Source: Thermoplasmata archaeon (GTDB lineage Archaea > Thermoplasmatota > Thermoplasmata > Sysuiplasmatales > Sysuiplasmataceae). From it: a stretch of 36,391 nt of DNA. The stretch spans positions 1 through 36,391 of the forward strand of contig JAKAVR010000017.1 of the NCBI GenBank assembly GCA_021817225.1, written 5' to 3'. The position numbers were made by a program, and so were the translations under genes. The notes under the pieces were generated by a model. That model did no database searches, was not told where the DNA came from, and saw only the letters and a program-made list of their open reading frames with translations. Below, in pieces: positions 1 to 8,011 of the stretch; position 1 is the first letter of the stretch; every line of letters begins with the position of its first letter.

Positions 1-127
1 TCCTGGTGTTTTGGGTACGTTTCATTCACAAACGTCAAGTTTCGAAGAAACATCACAGCCATACGTATCGCGTGCAGCCAGATCATGCAGTTCGGCGGCG
101 GGGAGTGGCTGGATATTGTCCCAAAGC
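1..127 (-). mobile_element. Partial IS copy (terminal 127 bp, right end with TIR), identical to the end of the IS at 3825-4653
   Basis: Positions 1-127 are identical to 4527-4653. Ends in attgtcccaaagc, the reverse complement of the TIR gctttgggacaat. The window starts inside this copy. Confidence 0.85.
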
Positions 128-207
128 CGTCTGATTACGTCTGGTTACACATCTTCTTATATTGGCATGGGACTTTCTTAGGGGTAGGAGAGGGGGTGTT
201 GAGCCAT

Positions 208-1686
208 ATGAAAGGTGTAAAACGAAGCAGGCTATTATTTTGTGCCTTGGCCGTAGTCGTCATATCAGTGTCGGTAATGCTAATTCCGGCATTCGGTCAA
301 CGAACGGGCTTCGCAGGAACGCAAGCTTCGTTTAACTCGGGGAGTCTGAATCTTCAGTATCCCTCTGGTCTTCTCACATACTATGTTGGGCCCACTAGCT
401 TTGCAACTTTCTTGACGAGTGTTGGAGCCCCAGTAAGAGCGATACAGCAAGTTTCTATTTCTGACTTGAACTATCTTCCGAATGAGTCAAGCCTGGTAGT
501 CAACAACCAAGCAGTGGAGACAAATCTCCTAACTGTCAATTCCACAGCCCATCTATTTGGGAAGGGAGATTTGCTTATGATTTATGATCCTACCGGTGTG
601 AACGCTACCTCTATGGAATATTTCCTCGGGGCCGCATGGGCAACGGAATTCCATTCCAACATCATGGGGTTACTACCTGTCGAGCCTTCTCCGTCGGGCA
701 ATTTGATAGCCGCGAATGGTGTTGCTGGATTACTGAAGATCAATAACCTACCGCTTTCGAACGGACTCGGCAAGATGAACTTCTTACTTCGAATACATTC
801 ATGGCAGAGCTTGATGAGAGGGCTAGTTGCCCAAGCAAGTGTTTCGGTTGCTAGCCCCAGTTCCACCACAGATGAAGTTACGTACCTGGACAACAACCTA
901 CCATCTGGAACTGTTATGCTGTTAACTGGTCAGACAGTCGGTAACAACAATCAGTATGGCGAATACATTTACGACATTGGAGTATGGTCAGAGAATACGT
1001 TGGTGGCCTATGGTTCCAGCCTACCCGGTGTTTATGAAATCCCGGTTACTACCATGGGTTGGATTAAGTTCACACCTAGCAGTACCTTACCCAATGTAGG
1101 CAGCATCAATAGTTTGAGTAGCAACATAAATTACATGAGCAGTTACCAGGCGTATCCAGGAACAGAAAACTCCTACCTCTACGATATACAAAGCGTCTCT
1201 CCGGACCAAAGCACAGGGTCTGGGTCAACGAGTTACACTCTAGGAGTGCACCTTGAAGGCATCTTCCCGTCGCCATATTTCCAAGTCACTTACACTCCTC
1301 CTTCTTCAACTCTCGTGGTCCAGTACAGTGACTATTCTTACACAGGCGTTCCTCAATCCGAAGACCTATATGGATGGAGTTTCTCATACGGACAGACGAT
1401 TGCAAACGGTGCGTACGCTGATGGTTACAGCGCTCAAGGCGATTGGCTTCTGACAGCAGGTTCGTCGAATTTCAACGACGCGAATATCAGTATGAATCAG
1501 CAGGTCCAACTCGTCGTTGGCGCCTCTCCTGGTCCCTGCTGTTCAGTCTACTATCAAATCGAGACGATAACACTCAACGGAAGTTTCTTCCTCTATTACT
1601 CTCCTTCAGGCTCAAGTTTCTCGACATCGGGTAGTTATTGTGCTCCAAATGGAGCCATTGTGACTACTTGCTGTGTTGACAACTAA
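208..1686 (+). CDS. Secreted/surface protein of unknown function with N-terminal signal anchor
   Basis: ORF 85-1686. The first about 41 aa come partly from the IS end, so ATG 208 (MKGVKRSRLLFCALAVVVISVSVMLIP) is the likely start. Ser/Thr/Asn/Tyr-rich ectodomain and Cys pairs near the C-terminus (PCCSVYY, YCAPNGAIVTTCCVDN). Confidence 0.7.
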   Translation: MKGVKRSRLLFCALAVVVISVSVMLIPAFGQRTGFAGTQASFNSGSLNLQYPSGLLTYYVGPTSFATFLTSVGAPVRAIQQVSISDLNYLPNESSLVVNNQAVETNLLTVNSTAHLFGKGDLLMIYDPTGVNATSMEYFLGAAWATEFHSNIMGLLPVEPSPSGNLIAANGVAGLLKINNLPLSNGLGKMNFLLRIHSWQSLMRGLVAQASVSVASPSSTTDEVTYLDNNLPSGTVMLLTGQTVGNNNQYGEYIYDIGVWSENTLVAYGSSLPGVYEIPVTTMGWIKFTPSSTLPNVGSINSLSSNINYMSSYQAYPGTENSYLYDIQSVSPDQSTGSGSTSYTLGVHLEGIFPSPYFQVTYTPPSSTLVVQYSDYSYTGVPQSEDLYGWSFSYGQTIANGAYADGYSAQGDWLLTAGSSNFNDANISMNQQVQLVVGASPGPCCSVYYQIETITLNGSFFLYYSPSGSSFSTSGSYCAPNGAIVTTCCVDN

Positions 1687-1702
1687 CCGAACAGGTTTGG
1701 AC

Positions 1703-2479
1703 ATGACACGGCGTCAGAAGTTTTTCACGTTTGCTGGAACTATAGTTGTAATTGCACTTCTGATAGGCAGCATTGCAGCTTCAGGGTATTACAAGCGGCT
1801 ATTTGAATTGGAGAATGCGGGCTCTACCAATCTGGCGAACGGACTGACTTGGGGGCAGTTCACCCATATTTCTGGACAAGACTACGGTAACACAACGCAG
1901 GTATACTATGTTTCATGGTATGGCTGTCCAATAGGTGCAGCGGATTCATGGGCATTTTATGTGTATTTTTCGCGCGCAATGAATATGTCTATCTACGTGA
2001 GCCCCCATTATTCGGATCCATACGACAGCTTCCCGAATACCCCCGGTGTCATATTTGAAAAACAATTCACAGTTGGGGGTGTTTGGTTTCACCCGCTATA
2101 TGTGTACAATCAGTACATGAATCAAACAACAGGCGGGCTGTCTGTTAACAGAAGCGACTCTCTGGAACTCGGAATCAGCCTGCTCCAGTCTGAATTGCCG
2201 CAGGAAGTCTACTCGCTCGAGAGAAGCGCAATGGAGACACTTCCCACATTTGGAATGCCAGGCAATAGTGTCAATATCTCCAGCGGGACCATCTTGCAGC
2301 ACGTCAATACGAATGTGATAGTACTGGGGCCTAAGGGTGCTTGGATACTTAACGGTCCTCTTTTCACCCCCGAGTTTATCTATGGCCAGAATGCAGACGA
2401 TCTCCTGGCCGGAGCATTTAACAACAGCGAAATACAAACCGCCGCATCTCTGGTCGGATCCGTGATACAGTCAGACTGA
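1703..2479 (+). CDS. Membrane-anchored extracytoplasmic protein, DUF929-like (thioredoxin-like fold suspected)
   Basis: N-terminal TM helix (FFTFAGTIVVIALLIGSIAASGYY). Segment YYVSWYGCPIGAADSWAFYVYFSRA resembles the DUF929 motif (G-x-E-x-CPxCAAERWA). Starts 16 nt after the upstream CDS. Confidence 0.55.
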   Translation: MTRRQKFFTFAGTIVVIALLIGSIAASGYYKRLFELENAGSTNLANGLTWGQFTHISGQDYGNTTQVYYVSWYGCPIGAADSWAFYVYFSRAMNMSIYVSPHYSDPYDSFPNTPGVIFEKQFTVGGVWFHPLYVYNQYMNQTTGGLSVNRSDSLELGISLLQSELPQEVYSLERSAMETLPTFGMPGNSVNISSGTILQHVNTNVIVLGPKGAWILNGPLFTPEFIYGQNADDLLAGAFNNSEIQTAASLVGSVIQSD

Positions 2480-2504
2480 TGCATTTGTAACTACTCATTT
2501 TACC

Positions 2505-2963
2505 GGCAAATGGTGCTTTCTCGGTGCATCATGGCAGATGTGCCATGTACACTTCATCAGGAACCTGATGAAGGTCATAGCCGGAAAGCACTGGCATGAG
2601 CTCATAGACGCATTACACAATGCACTGGACAAACCGGCCGCAGTGAAGGAAACCGGAAAGATGCTGGAGCTTAAGGGACTGTCAAAGGCGATCGACATGT
2701 TCGACCGCCATCATGACTCCCTTCACTCCTTTGCAGCATTTCCGAAGGAACACTGGAGAAGGCTAAGGGCGACGAACATGATGGAACGGATGAACCTGGA
2801 ACTGAAGAGAAGGACGAAGAAGACAGGTGCATTTCCAAACGTTCCATCACTTCTCAGACTGACGGTGTCGCTGTCGATGGATATCGATGAAGAGTGGATC
2901 ACGGGAAGAAGGTACTTGAACATGGAGGCTATGAAGAAGAGGCAGGAAGGATACACGGTATAG
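2505..2963 (+). pseudogene. 5'-truncated IS256/mutator-family transposase, C-terminal part
   Basis: Frame reads ...FLGASWQMCHVHFIRNLMKVI...TNMMERMNLELKRRTKKTGAFPNVPSLLRL, typical of the IS256 C-terminal region (QRCxVHxxRN, R(S/A)TNxxERxNxExKRR). The N-terminal half is absent. Confidence 0.85.
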
Positions 2964-3198
2964 ATGAATCTACAGAAGACCATGTACACTGACCGATGTC
3001 CTCTCTGTGAAGAACTCCATCACGAATGCAATCTTCTAACAAGGTGTCGATATTTCGTACTCACAGTTTCACTTCCTCTATCTTAATTGTTCATTAGCCC
3101 TCATTTATACTAACTACAATATTTATTTATTTGGTGCGTAAGTCATCTCCACTATTGATGCACTCTTGGGCATCAAATATCAGGCGAACTCAAATAGA

Positions 3199-3481
3199 TC
3201 AAGCAGCTTCAAGAATTTCGTCAATATCTTCCAATTTCTTCGCTACTTTTCTGCCTTTTTTCGGTCAAGGAGATCAAGTTCTTTGGCGGATATTAACTAT
3301 TGTCCACCCTTTGTTTAACAAGTCCCATCTGCTTAGCCTTCTCCATTGACCGATATCCTTGGTTGATGGAGATACCCGCTTCGCCCCAAATCTTCGACAG
3401 GAGATATTCGCCCTTGTCATTCAGTAATAATATCAACCTGATCAGGCCCGATTGTTTCTCAAAGACTCGGATAAGTTGCAT
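3199..3481 (-). pseudogene. Decayed winged-helix (MarR/ArnR-like) transcriptional regulator
   Basis: ORF 3293-3481 encodes SGLIRLILLLNDKGEYLLSKIWGEAGISINQGYRSMEKAKQMGLVKQRVDNS. After the stop the same frame reads YPPKNLISLTEKRQK, then a +1/-1 shifted frame reads KVAKKLEDIDEILEAA* (stop at 3199-3201). Together these restore a typical wHTH C-terminus. Confidence 0.6.
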
Positions 3482-3771
3482 TCTGATTTCTACATATCAA
3501 GTTGCAATATGAATTATATCATTCGATTATCAAGTCAGAAGATATAAATGTGCTCCTAATCTGTTCTATATCGGAAGTTAGAATAGGAAATCAAGTGAAT
3601 CAGAAAGAGAGCCATATCTCTACAGTTCAAAGCCGACTCATGACATCCCTGTAGATCGGATATCTTCTGTCCCTGATTGGCTTGTCCAGTTGGAAGACAG
3701 TTTCGACTTGGATGTCCCGAATTACCCAATTCGCGTATCATTGAAAAGAAAGTAATATCTCACGTTTTCGG

Positions 3772-3801
3772 TAAATGAGCATGAATCTGCATCTTCATTT
3801 A
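3772..3801. repeat. Inverted repeat upstream of the IS
   Basis: TAAATGA...TCATTTA arms flanking gcatgaatctgcatct. Confidence 0.35.
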
Positions 3802-3824
3802 CTGATTTTTATATAGCCTGTACG

Positions 3825-4653
3825 GCTTTGGGACAATATTATGAGCCGATACTTCGAACCATTGTAGGCTCGGTGTGTGTGAGGTGGCAGCACTGCCTCA
3901 CATTGTGGACATTCGCCTTAAGGAACTCCTCTGTCGCCTTCCTCCCGGGCAGCTTCTTCCTTATCCTTGCAGGGAGCCTCCTCTTCAGCATCGACATGAC
4001 CGCCTCGGCATTAGAACGCATGTGGTAGGCGCTCAGCCACTGCTGAGTGTCGAGAACAAACGAATGCATCATGGCGGCCCATGACTGAACACCGTGGCTC
4101 CTGAATTTTGAATTCGATTTCGGAAGGAAGTAAGGCGTCACACCATACTTCTCCACGACAGAGCATATGTTACGGGCAGCATACAGCCTGTCGCCGAGCG
4201 GCGTGCCCACTGCGGGACAGTTGGATGCAGTCGTTTCCACGACTGCAGGGAAATGGGAGAGTTCACCGGTGCTGTGGTCATCGGTGGATGAGAGAGCGGA
4301 TATGACATTGGTGTGCACACCGGCTGTCAGGACAAGGTACTGGAAATTCGACTGTCTTGTATGAGAAACCGCGCGTGATGCGCAGCTTCTCACCGAACAC
4401 TCGGACAAGACCGGCTGCAACCCTGTTGCTCACACACAGATGATGCCATCTCCTTCAGCTCATCCGAGCATATGCGTTTCCTTCCACTGCTGTTCTCGCT
4501 CAACGGCAGGACAATCAATGAAGGACTCCTGGTGTTTTGGGTACGTTTCATTCACAAACGTCAAGTTTCGAAGAAACATCACAGCCATACGTATCGCGTG
4601 CAGCCAGATCATGCAGTTCGGCGGCGGGGAGTGGCTGGATATTGTCCCAAAGC
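3825..4653 (-). mobile_element. Decayed/internally deleted insertion sequence, about 829 bp, with 15-bp perfect terminal inverted repeats (gctttgggacaatat)
   Basis: Left end 3825 gctttgggacaatat. Right end 4639-4653 atattgtcccaaagc is its exact reverse complement. It contains a DDE transposase remnant. Confidence 0.8.
3839..4646 (-). pseudogene. Frameshifted and internally deleted DDE transposase (IS4/IS5-superfamily-like)
   Basis: The C-terminal ORF 3839-4420 carries GDRLYAARNI (second catalytic Asp context) and MRSNAEAVMSMLKRR (Glu context). N-terminal pieces (PPNCMIWLHAIRMAVMFLRNLTFVNETYPKHQESF..., DELKEMASSVCEQQG...) are in other frames. The first-Asp region was not found. Confidence 0.75.
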
Positions 4654-4668
4654 AGGCGGCATGAGAAC

Positions 4669-4680
4669 CTTATTATATTG
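4669..4680 (+). promoter_or_regulatory. Putative TATA box of the SRP RNA gene
   Basis: A/T-rich cttattatattg about 20-30 bp upstream of the inferred RNA 5' end. Confidence 0.4.
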
Positions 4681-4689
4681 TTGCCAGGT

Positions 4690-5010
4690 TAGAACAATCG
4701 CCAGGCTTGGCCGGGGCGCTCGGCGTGCCCTTTTACACCGAAATCGTCGATAGCGGGGGCGACAGCCTGTGGAGACGTAACCGTAACACAGAAGGCGCAG
4801 CCGGGAACGATGAGGCTTCGTCCGGCGGGGCGCGAGGAGCCAGGACGACATGTCCGGAGGGACGTGACTCTTGGAATGGTCGCGGAAATCGGACCAGGCC
4901 CTGACGGGAGCAGTCTTACCGCGGACTACGTGCGCTCGTCGGGAAGCGGGGCCGAGGACCCTGCTGTCAAACCTTCTGTGAAGCGGCCGGCAACGCAGGC
5001 GGCCTGGTAC
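4690..5010 (+). ncRNA. Archaeal signal recognition particle RNA (7S RNA)
   Basis: 5' domain GGCUUGGCCGGGGCGCUCGGCGUGCCCUUUUACACCGAAAUCGUCGAUAGCGGGGGC matches the archaeal 7S consensus (GGCUAGGCCGGGGGGUUCGGCGUCCCCUGUAACC..AAACCGCCGAUA). S-domain helix 8 is GGACCAGG-CCC-UGAC-GGG-AGCAGUC. Ends pair as ccaggc (4701-4706) with gcctgg (5002-5007). Boundaries are approximate. Confidence 0.87.
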
Positions 5011-5011
5011 C

Positions 5012-5587
5012 TCAGAGTGTCAGCTGTTTTGTGTCGAGCGCAAGGTATGACAGCCTGTAGGATGCGGACAGTGCAGAAGTCAGCACTGCCCTCGACTCGT
5101 GCTCATATTCCCCTTCCACCGTATATGCAGGCTCCGACTCGGGGATCCTGTAGCCCGCTTTGGCGAGTATCCTCCTGGCTTCAGCGACCGTGGCCTGCGG
5201 CGCATGCCTCAGCTCCGCCGTCTCCCCCATCTTCATCTCGTTCAGTTCCCTCCTGAATATGGGTCTGTGGAACAGCCTTTCAAGGGTGTAGACTGCGACT
5301 GCGGTCGCCTTCCTCTTGTCAAGACCGTTCTCCTCGCATGCGTTCGCAATGGCCTCGTAGATCGTCATATCCTTTGGCCCGATGGGCGTGAATATCTTGG
5401 AAGGAGGAATGGCCTTCTCGCGTATTACACCTGTATCTGTCAGGGCTTTCAGATAGCCTGTCAGCACCAGTCTGTGGATATCAATCCCCCTCGATTTGAG
5501 CTTCCTGACCAGGCCGCTTATCGATACGGGCTCCGACCTTATTTCCTCGAGTATTATCTCTTTGAGCTGCTTATCTGGACTGAACAA
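5012..5587 (-). CDS. Conserved hypothetical protein with N-terminal winged-helix-like domain
   Basis: ORF of 191 aa; N-terminus MFSPDKQLKEIILEEIRSEPVSISGLVRKLKSRGIDIHRLVLTGYLKALTDTGVIREK resembles wHTH. Coding-like composition; stop abuts the SRP RNA. Confidence 0.6.
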   Translation of the reverse strand: MFSPDKQLKEIILEEIRSEPVSISGLVRKLKSRGIDIHRLVLTGYLKALTDTGVIREKAIPPSKIFTPIGPKDMTIYEAIANACEENGLDKRKATAVAVYTLERLFHRPIFRRELNEMKMGETAELRHAPQATVAEARRILAKAGYRIPESEPAYTVEGEYEHESRAVLTSALSASYRLSYLALDTKQLTL

Positions 5588-5627
5588 GTGATCGGGTTAG
5601 AATACATATTAGATAACAAATACCTTT

Positions 5628-7196
5628 CTAGAGGTAAAGAAGCCTGGGGCCGATTATCTGCCAGATTATAAGGAACAGGACAAGAACGGAGAAGATGTTG
5701 GTTATGCCTCTCGCCAGCTTCTCCCGCCCTTCCTCCGTCCCGTTCTTCGCTGTCTTCTTGAGAAGGAGCCTTATGTTGTCTTTGAACAGGTATCCTCCGT
5801 CAAGCGGCAGTGCTGGCAGCATGTTGAAGAGACCAACCCAAAGGTCAATCCAGAACAGCCAGTACAATGAATTGGCGGCTATCCAGAAAAGCTGGCTGCC
5901 TCCGGAAATGCCGCCTGCATTGAGATTCGCTGCCAGCGCGGATGGAACCGGGGAGAGTCCTGCAAATGGAAGGACGAGAAACTGCAGGCCGCTGGTTATG
6001 TACGAATCGGGTGTGGTGGCGCCGTAGAACGGGTCCTTGAGAATCCCGACAACGCTGCTGACGGGGACTGCACCGAGTCCCATGTATGAGTAGTAGATGC
6101 CAAGAAAGCCGATCTGTCTGCCTCCTGTCGTTATGCCTTCCACCGCCTTTTCACTGCTGAGCGTTACGTCCTTGCTTATGGTGGTTCCGTTTGCAGCAAC
6201 GAAGACGAACGGGACAGTCTGGTCAGGCACGGTCCTGTTGAAGACTCCGGAGAGCGTCTCCTGGTTGTAGATGACAGTGTTGTTCATCTTCTCTATCACC
6301 CAGCCGGTCTGGATACCGCTCAGCGAAGCAGGTGAATTCGAGATGGTCCCGGTTATGACGATTCCGGCCTGAACCTGTTTCGTCAGGTATTTTCCGTTCT
6401 GAAGCAGGACAACAGGGTAATTCAGGCCGGGCTCGAGATTTCCAATGGGCGCGAGTCCGCTGCTGGAGGTCAGATTTGTTCCGTTGATGGATACGATCTC
6501 ACTCCATGGTTTGATCCCTGCCAGTGACGCGCTGCTATTGCCACCAACGGACACTACCGCCAGGCCATCGTGCATCGGCGTTACGCTTCCCATGAATGGG
6601 CCGAGGAAAAGAACAGCACATACCACCGCAATGATTATATTCGTCCCCGGTCCGACGCCAAAGACCCTTATTCTCTTCCTTGGCTCCACAGACTCAAGCT
6701 GCTGCTGCTCGGGCTCGACGAATGCTCCAACAGGAACAATGAAGAGGAGCACTCCCATCGATTTGACCTCTATGTCCTGCGCCTCTGAAAGCACCCCGTG
6801 CGCCAATTCGTGGAGCACTACAGCCACTATTATTCCAAGAAGGCCGTAGCCGAGAGGAACAAAAGGATTGATGCCTGGCAGCAGAAGGTACGTCTGCGGT
6901 GAAGGTATGCTCTGTTTCGGTATGCTGAGAACGAGTGTTGACTCCCAGAGCAGCAGCACAATCATCGCGGTCATTCCTATGAGGAACAGGACACGTGAAA
7001 TCTTGCCATAAATGATCCAGAAGCGTCTTGCCTTTGCTACCCGTCTGATTGCACCTCTCCCCTTCTCAGTCCTGAGGAGGATCATCGGTCCCATGAACGA
7101 AATATTCCATTTCTTCGCCAGTCCTGATTTCCAGAGAAACACGAGAAGGGCAAAGTATGCTATGAAAATGAGCGCAACAATGGCGTACGTATCCAC
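5628..7196 (-). CDS. Site-2 protease family (M50) intramembrane zinc metalloprotease with PDZ domains
   Basis: 522 aa; HELAHG zinc motif, PDZ-like repeats (SLAGIKPWSEIVSINGTNLTS, SLSGIQTGWVIEKMNNTVIYN), C-terminal LPLDGGYL motif, several TM helices. Confidence 0.9.
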   Translation of the reverse strand: MDTYAIVALIFIAYFALLVFLWKSGLAKKWNISFMGPMILLRTEKGRGAIRRVAKARRFWIIYGKISRVLFLIGMTAMIVLLLWESTLVLSIPKQSIPSPQTYLLLPGINPFVPLGYGLLGIIVAVVLHELAHGVLSEAQDIEVKSMGVLLFIVPVGAFVEPEQQQLESVEPRKRIRVFGVGPGTNIIIAVVCAVLFLGPFMGSVTPMHDGLAVVSVGGNSSASLAGIKPWSEIVSINGTNLTSSSGLAPIGNLEPGLNYPVVLLQNGKYLTKQVQAGIVITGTISNSPASLSGIQTGWVIEKMNNTVIYNQETLSGVFNRTVPDQTVPFVFVAANGTTISKDVTLSSEKAVEGITTGGRQIGFLGIYYSYMGLGAVPVSSVVGILKDPFYGATTPDSYITSGLQFLVLPFAGLSPVPSALAANLNAGGISGGSQLFWIAANSLYWLFWIDLWVGLFNMLPALPLDGGYLFKDNIRLLLKKTAKNGTEEGREKLARGITNIFSVLVLFLIIWQIIGPRLLYL

Positions 7197-7318
7197 TTTT
7201 CTCTCACCTGCGGTCCGTCAAGCAAGGAGTGAACAGCACCGTATTATTATACTCTCCTTTTTCCCTCCGCTCGAGCATAACCGGCACGATAATCATTTCC
7301 CCGCATCGTGACATCGAA

Positions 7319-8011
7319 TCAAGCATATGTAATCTTCAGGCCGCGCAAGGAGGCATCTTCCACAATTGACTTCGCTCGTGCAAGTTTCCTTCTCTTGATA
7401 TCTCCCTCTGTTCCCTTCTCGGCTATTCTTTCAAAATCGAAGCCTGCCAGAATCACATCAGCGGCTCCGAATTCCTCGCACAGGAGAACAGCCCTGTCAC
7501 CGTCAGTAAAACCGCCAAAGTTGAATGTGCAATCCGTGGGACCCGCCTGTGTTGTGACTATTGCCCTTCCTCTCAAACTGCCCGTGAATTCCGTCGCTCT
7601 GGCTATGTTGTCACCGTGGAAGTGCACAACAGCAAGAGAGCCCGCGCCATTCATTCCCTTCTCTGTTTCAACGTCACCGTCGAGGTCGGTCACTATTATG
7701 TCGGGGACAATTCCAAGGCCATGGAGCGTCCGGCACGAACTGTCGGAAGCGATTATTGCCCTTCCTGCGACTTCACCGGCTGCACGCAGCCTGTCCATGT
7801 CCACCGCCAGAGAAGGCGCATTTCCCGTTACGAGGCACTTGCGGGCCAGCGTCTTCCTGAGCACTCCCAGCGCTTCTTCTCCCTTCATTATGGCAGGATT
7901 GGAAGCAGAAGCTCTGTTCCCTGCCTCCCTGGCTTTCTGCTCATTCCCCGGGTCATAAGAGAAGTCAGAAAGTATGTGTTCGTAACTTGCTCTCCAGTCT
8001 TCCCATTTCAT
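7319..8011 (-). CDS. mptE: 6-hydroxymethyl-7,8-dihydropterin pyrophosphokinase, MptE-type (DUF115)
   Basis: Motifs ASDSSCRTLHGLGIVPDIIVTDLDGD, HFHGDN, FGGFTDGDRAVLLCEEFGA and ILAGFDF are typical of archaeal MptE. Confidence 0.85.
   Translation of the reverse strand: MKWEDWRASYEHILSDFSYDPGNEQKAREAGNRASASNPAIMKGEEALGVLRKTLARKCLVTGNAPSLAVDMDRLRAAGEVAGRAIIASDSSCRTLHGLGIVPDIIVTDLDGDVETEKGMNGAGSLAVVHFHGDNIARATEFTGSLRGRAIVTTQAGPTDCTFNFGGFTDGDRAVLLCEEFGAADVILAGFDFERIAEKGTEGDIKRRKLARAKSIVEDASLRGLKITYA

Larger units (their letters stand above)
1..4653. mobile_element. Composite-transposon-like accessory island bracketed by two same-orientation IS copies
   Basis: 127-bp perfect direct repeat at both ends; the interior holds accessory genes and IS remnants. 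Confidence 0.5.

Noticed and set aside
85-207. N-terminal 41 aa of ORF 85-1686
   Set aside because: Encoded partly by the antisense of the IS end; a proper signal anchor begins at ATG 208.
3501-3770. Possible coding in the A/T-rich gap (ORF 3556-3741)
   Set aside because: Short, no recognisable motif, no start context; probably degraded accessory DNA.
4810-5256. 148-aa + strand ORF
   Set aside because: Covers the SRP RNA and the antisense of the 5012-5587 gene; no protein-like motif.
7308-7958. 216-aa + strand ORF
   Set aside because: Antisense to mptE; low-complexity Ser/Pro/Ala composition typical of shadow ORFs in GC-rich genes.
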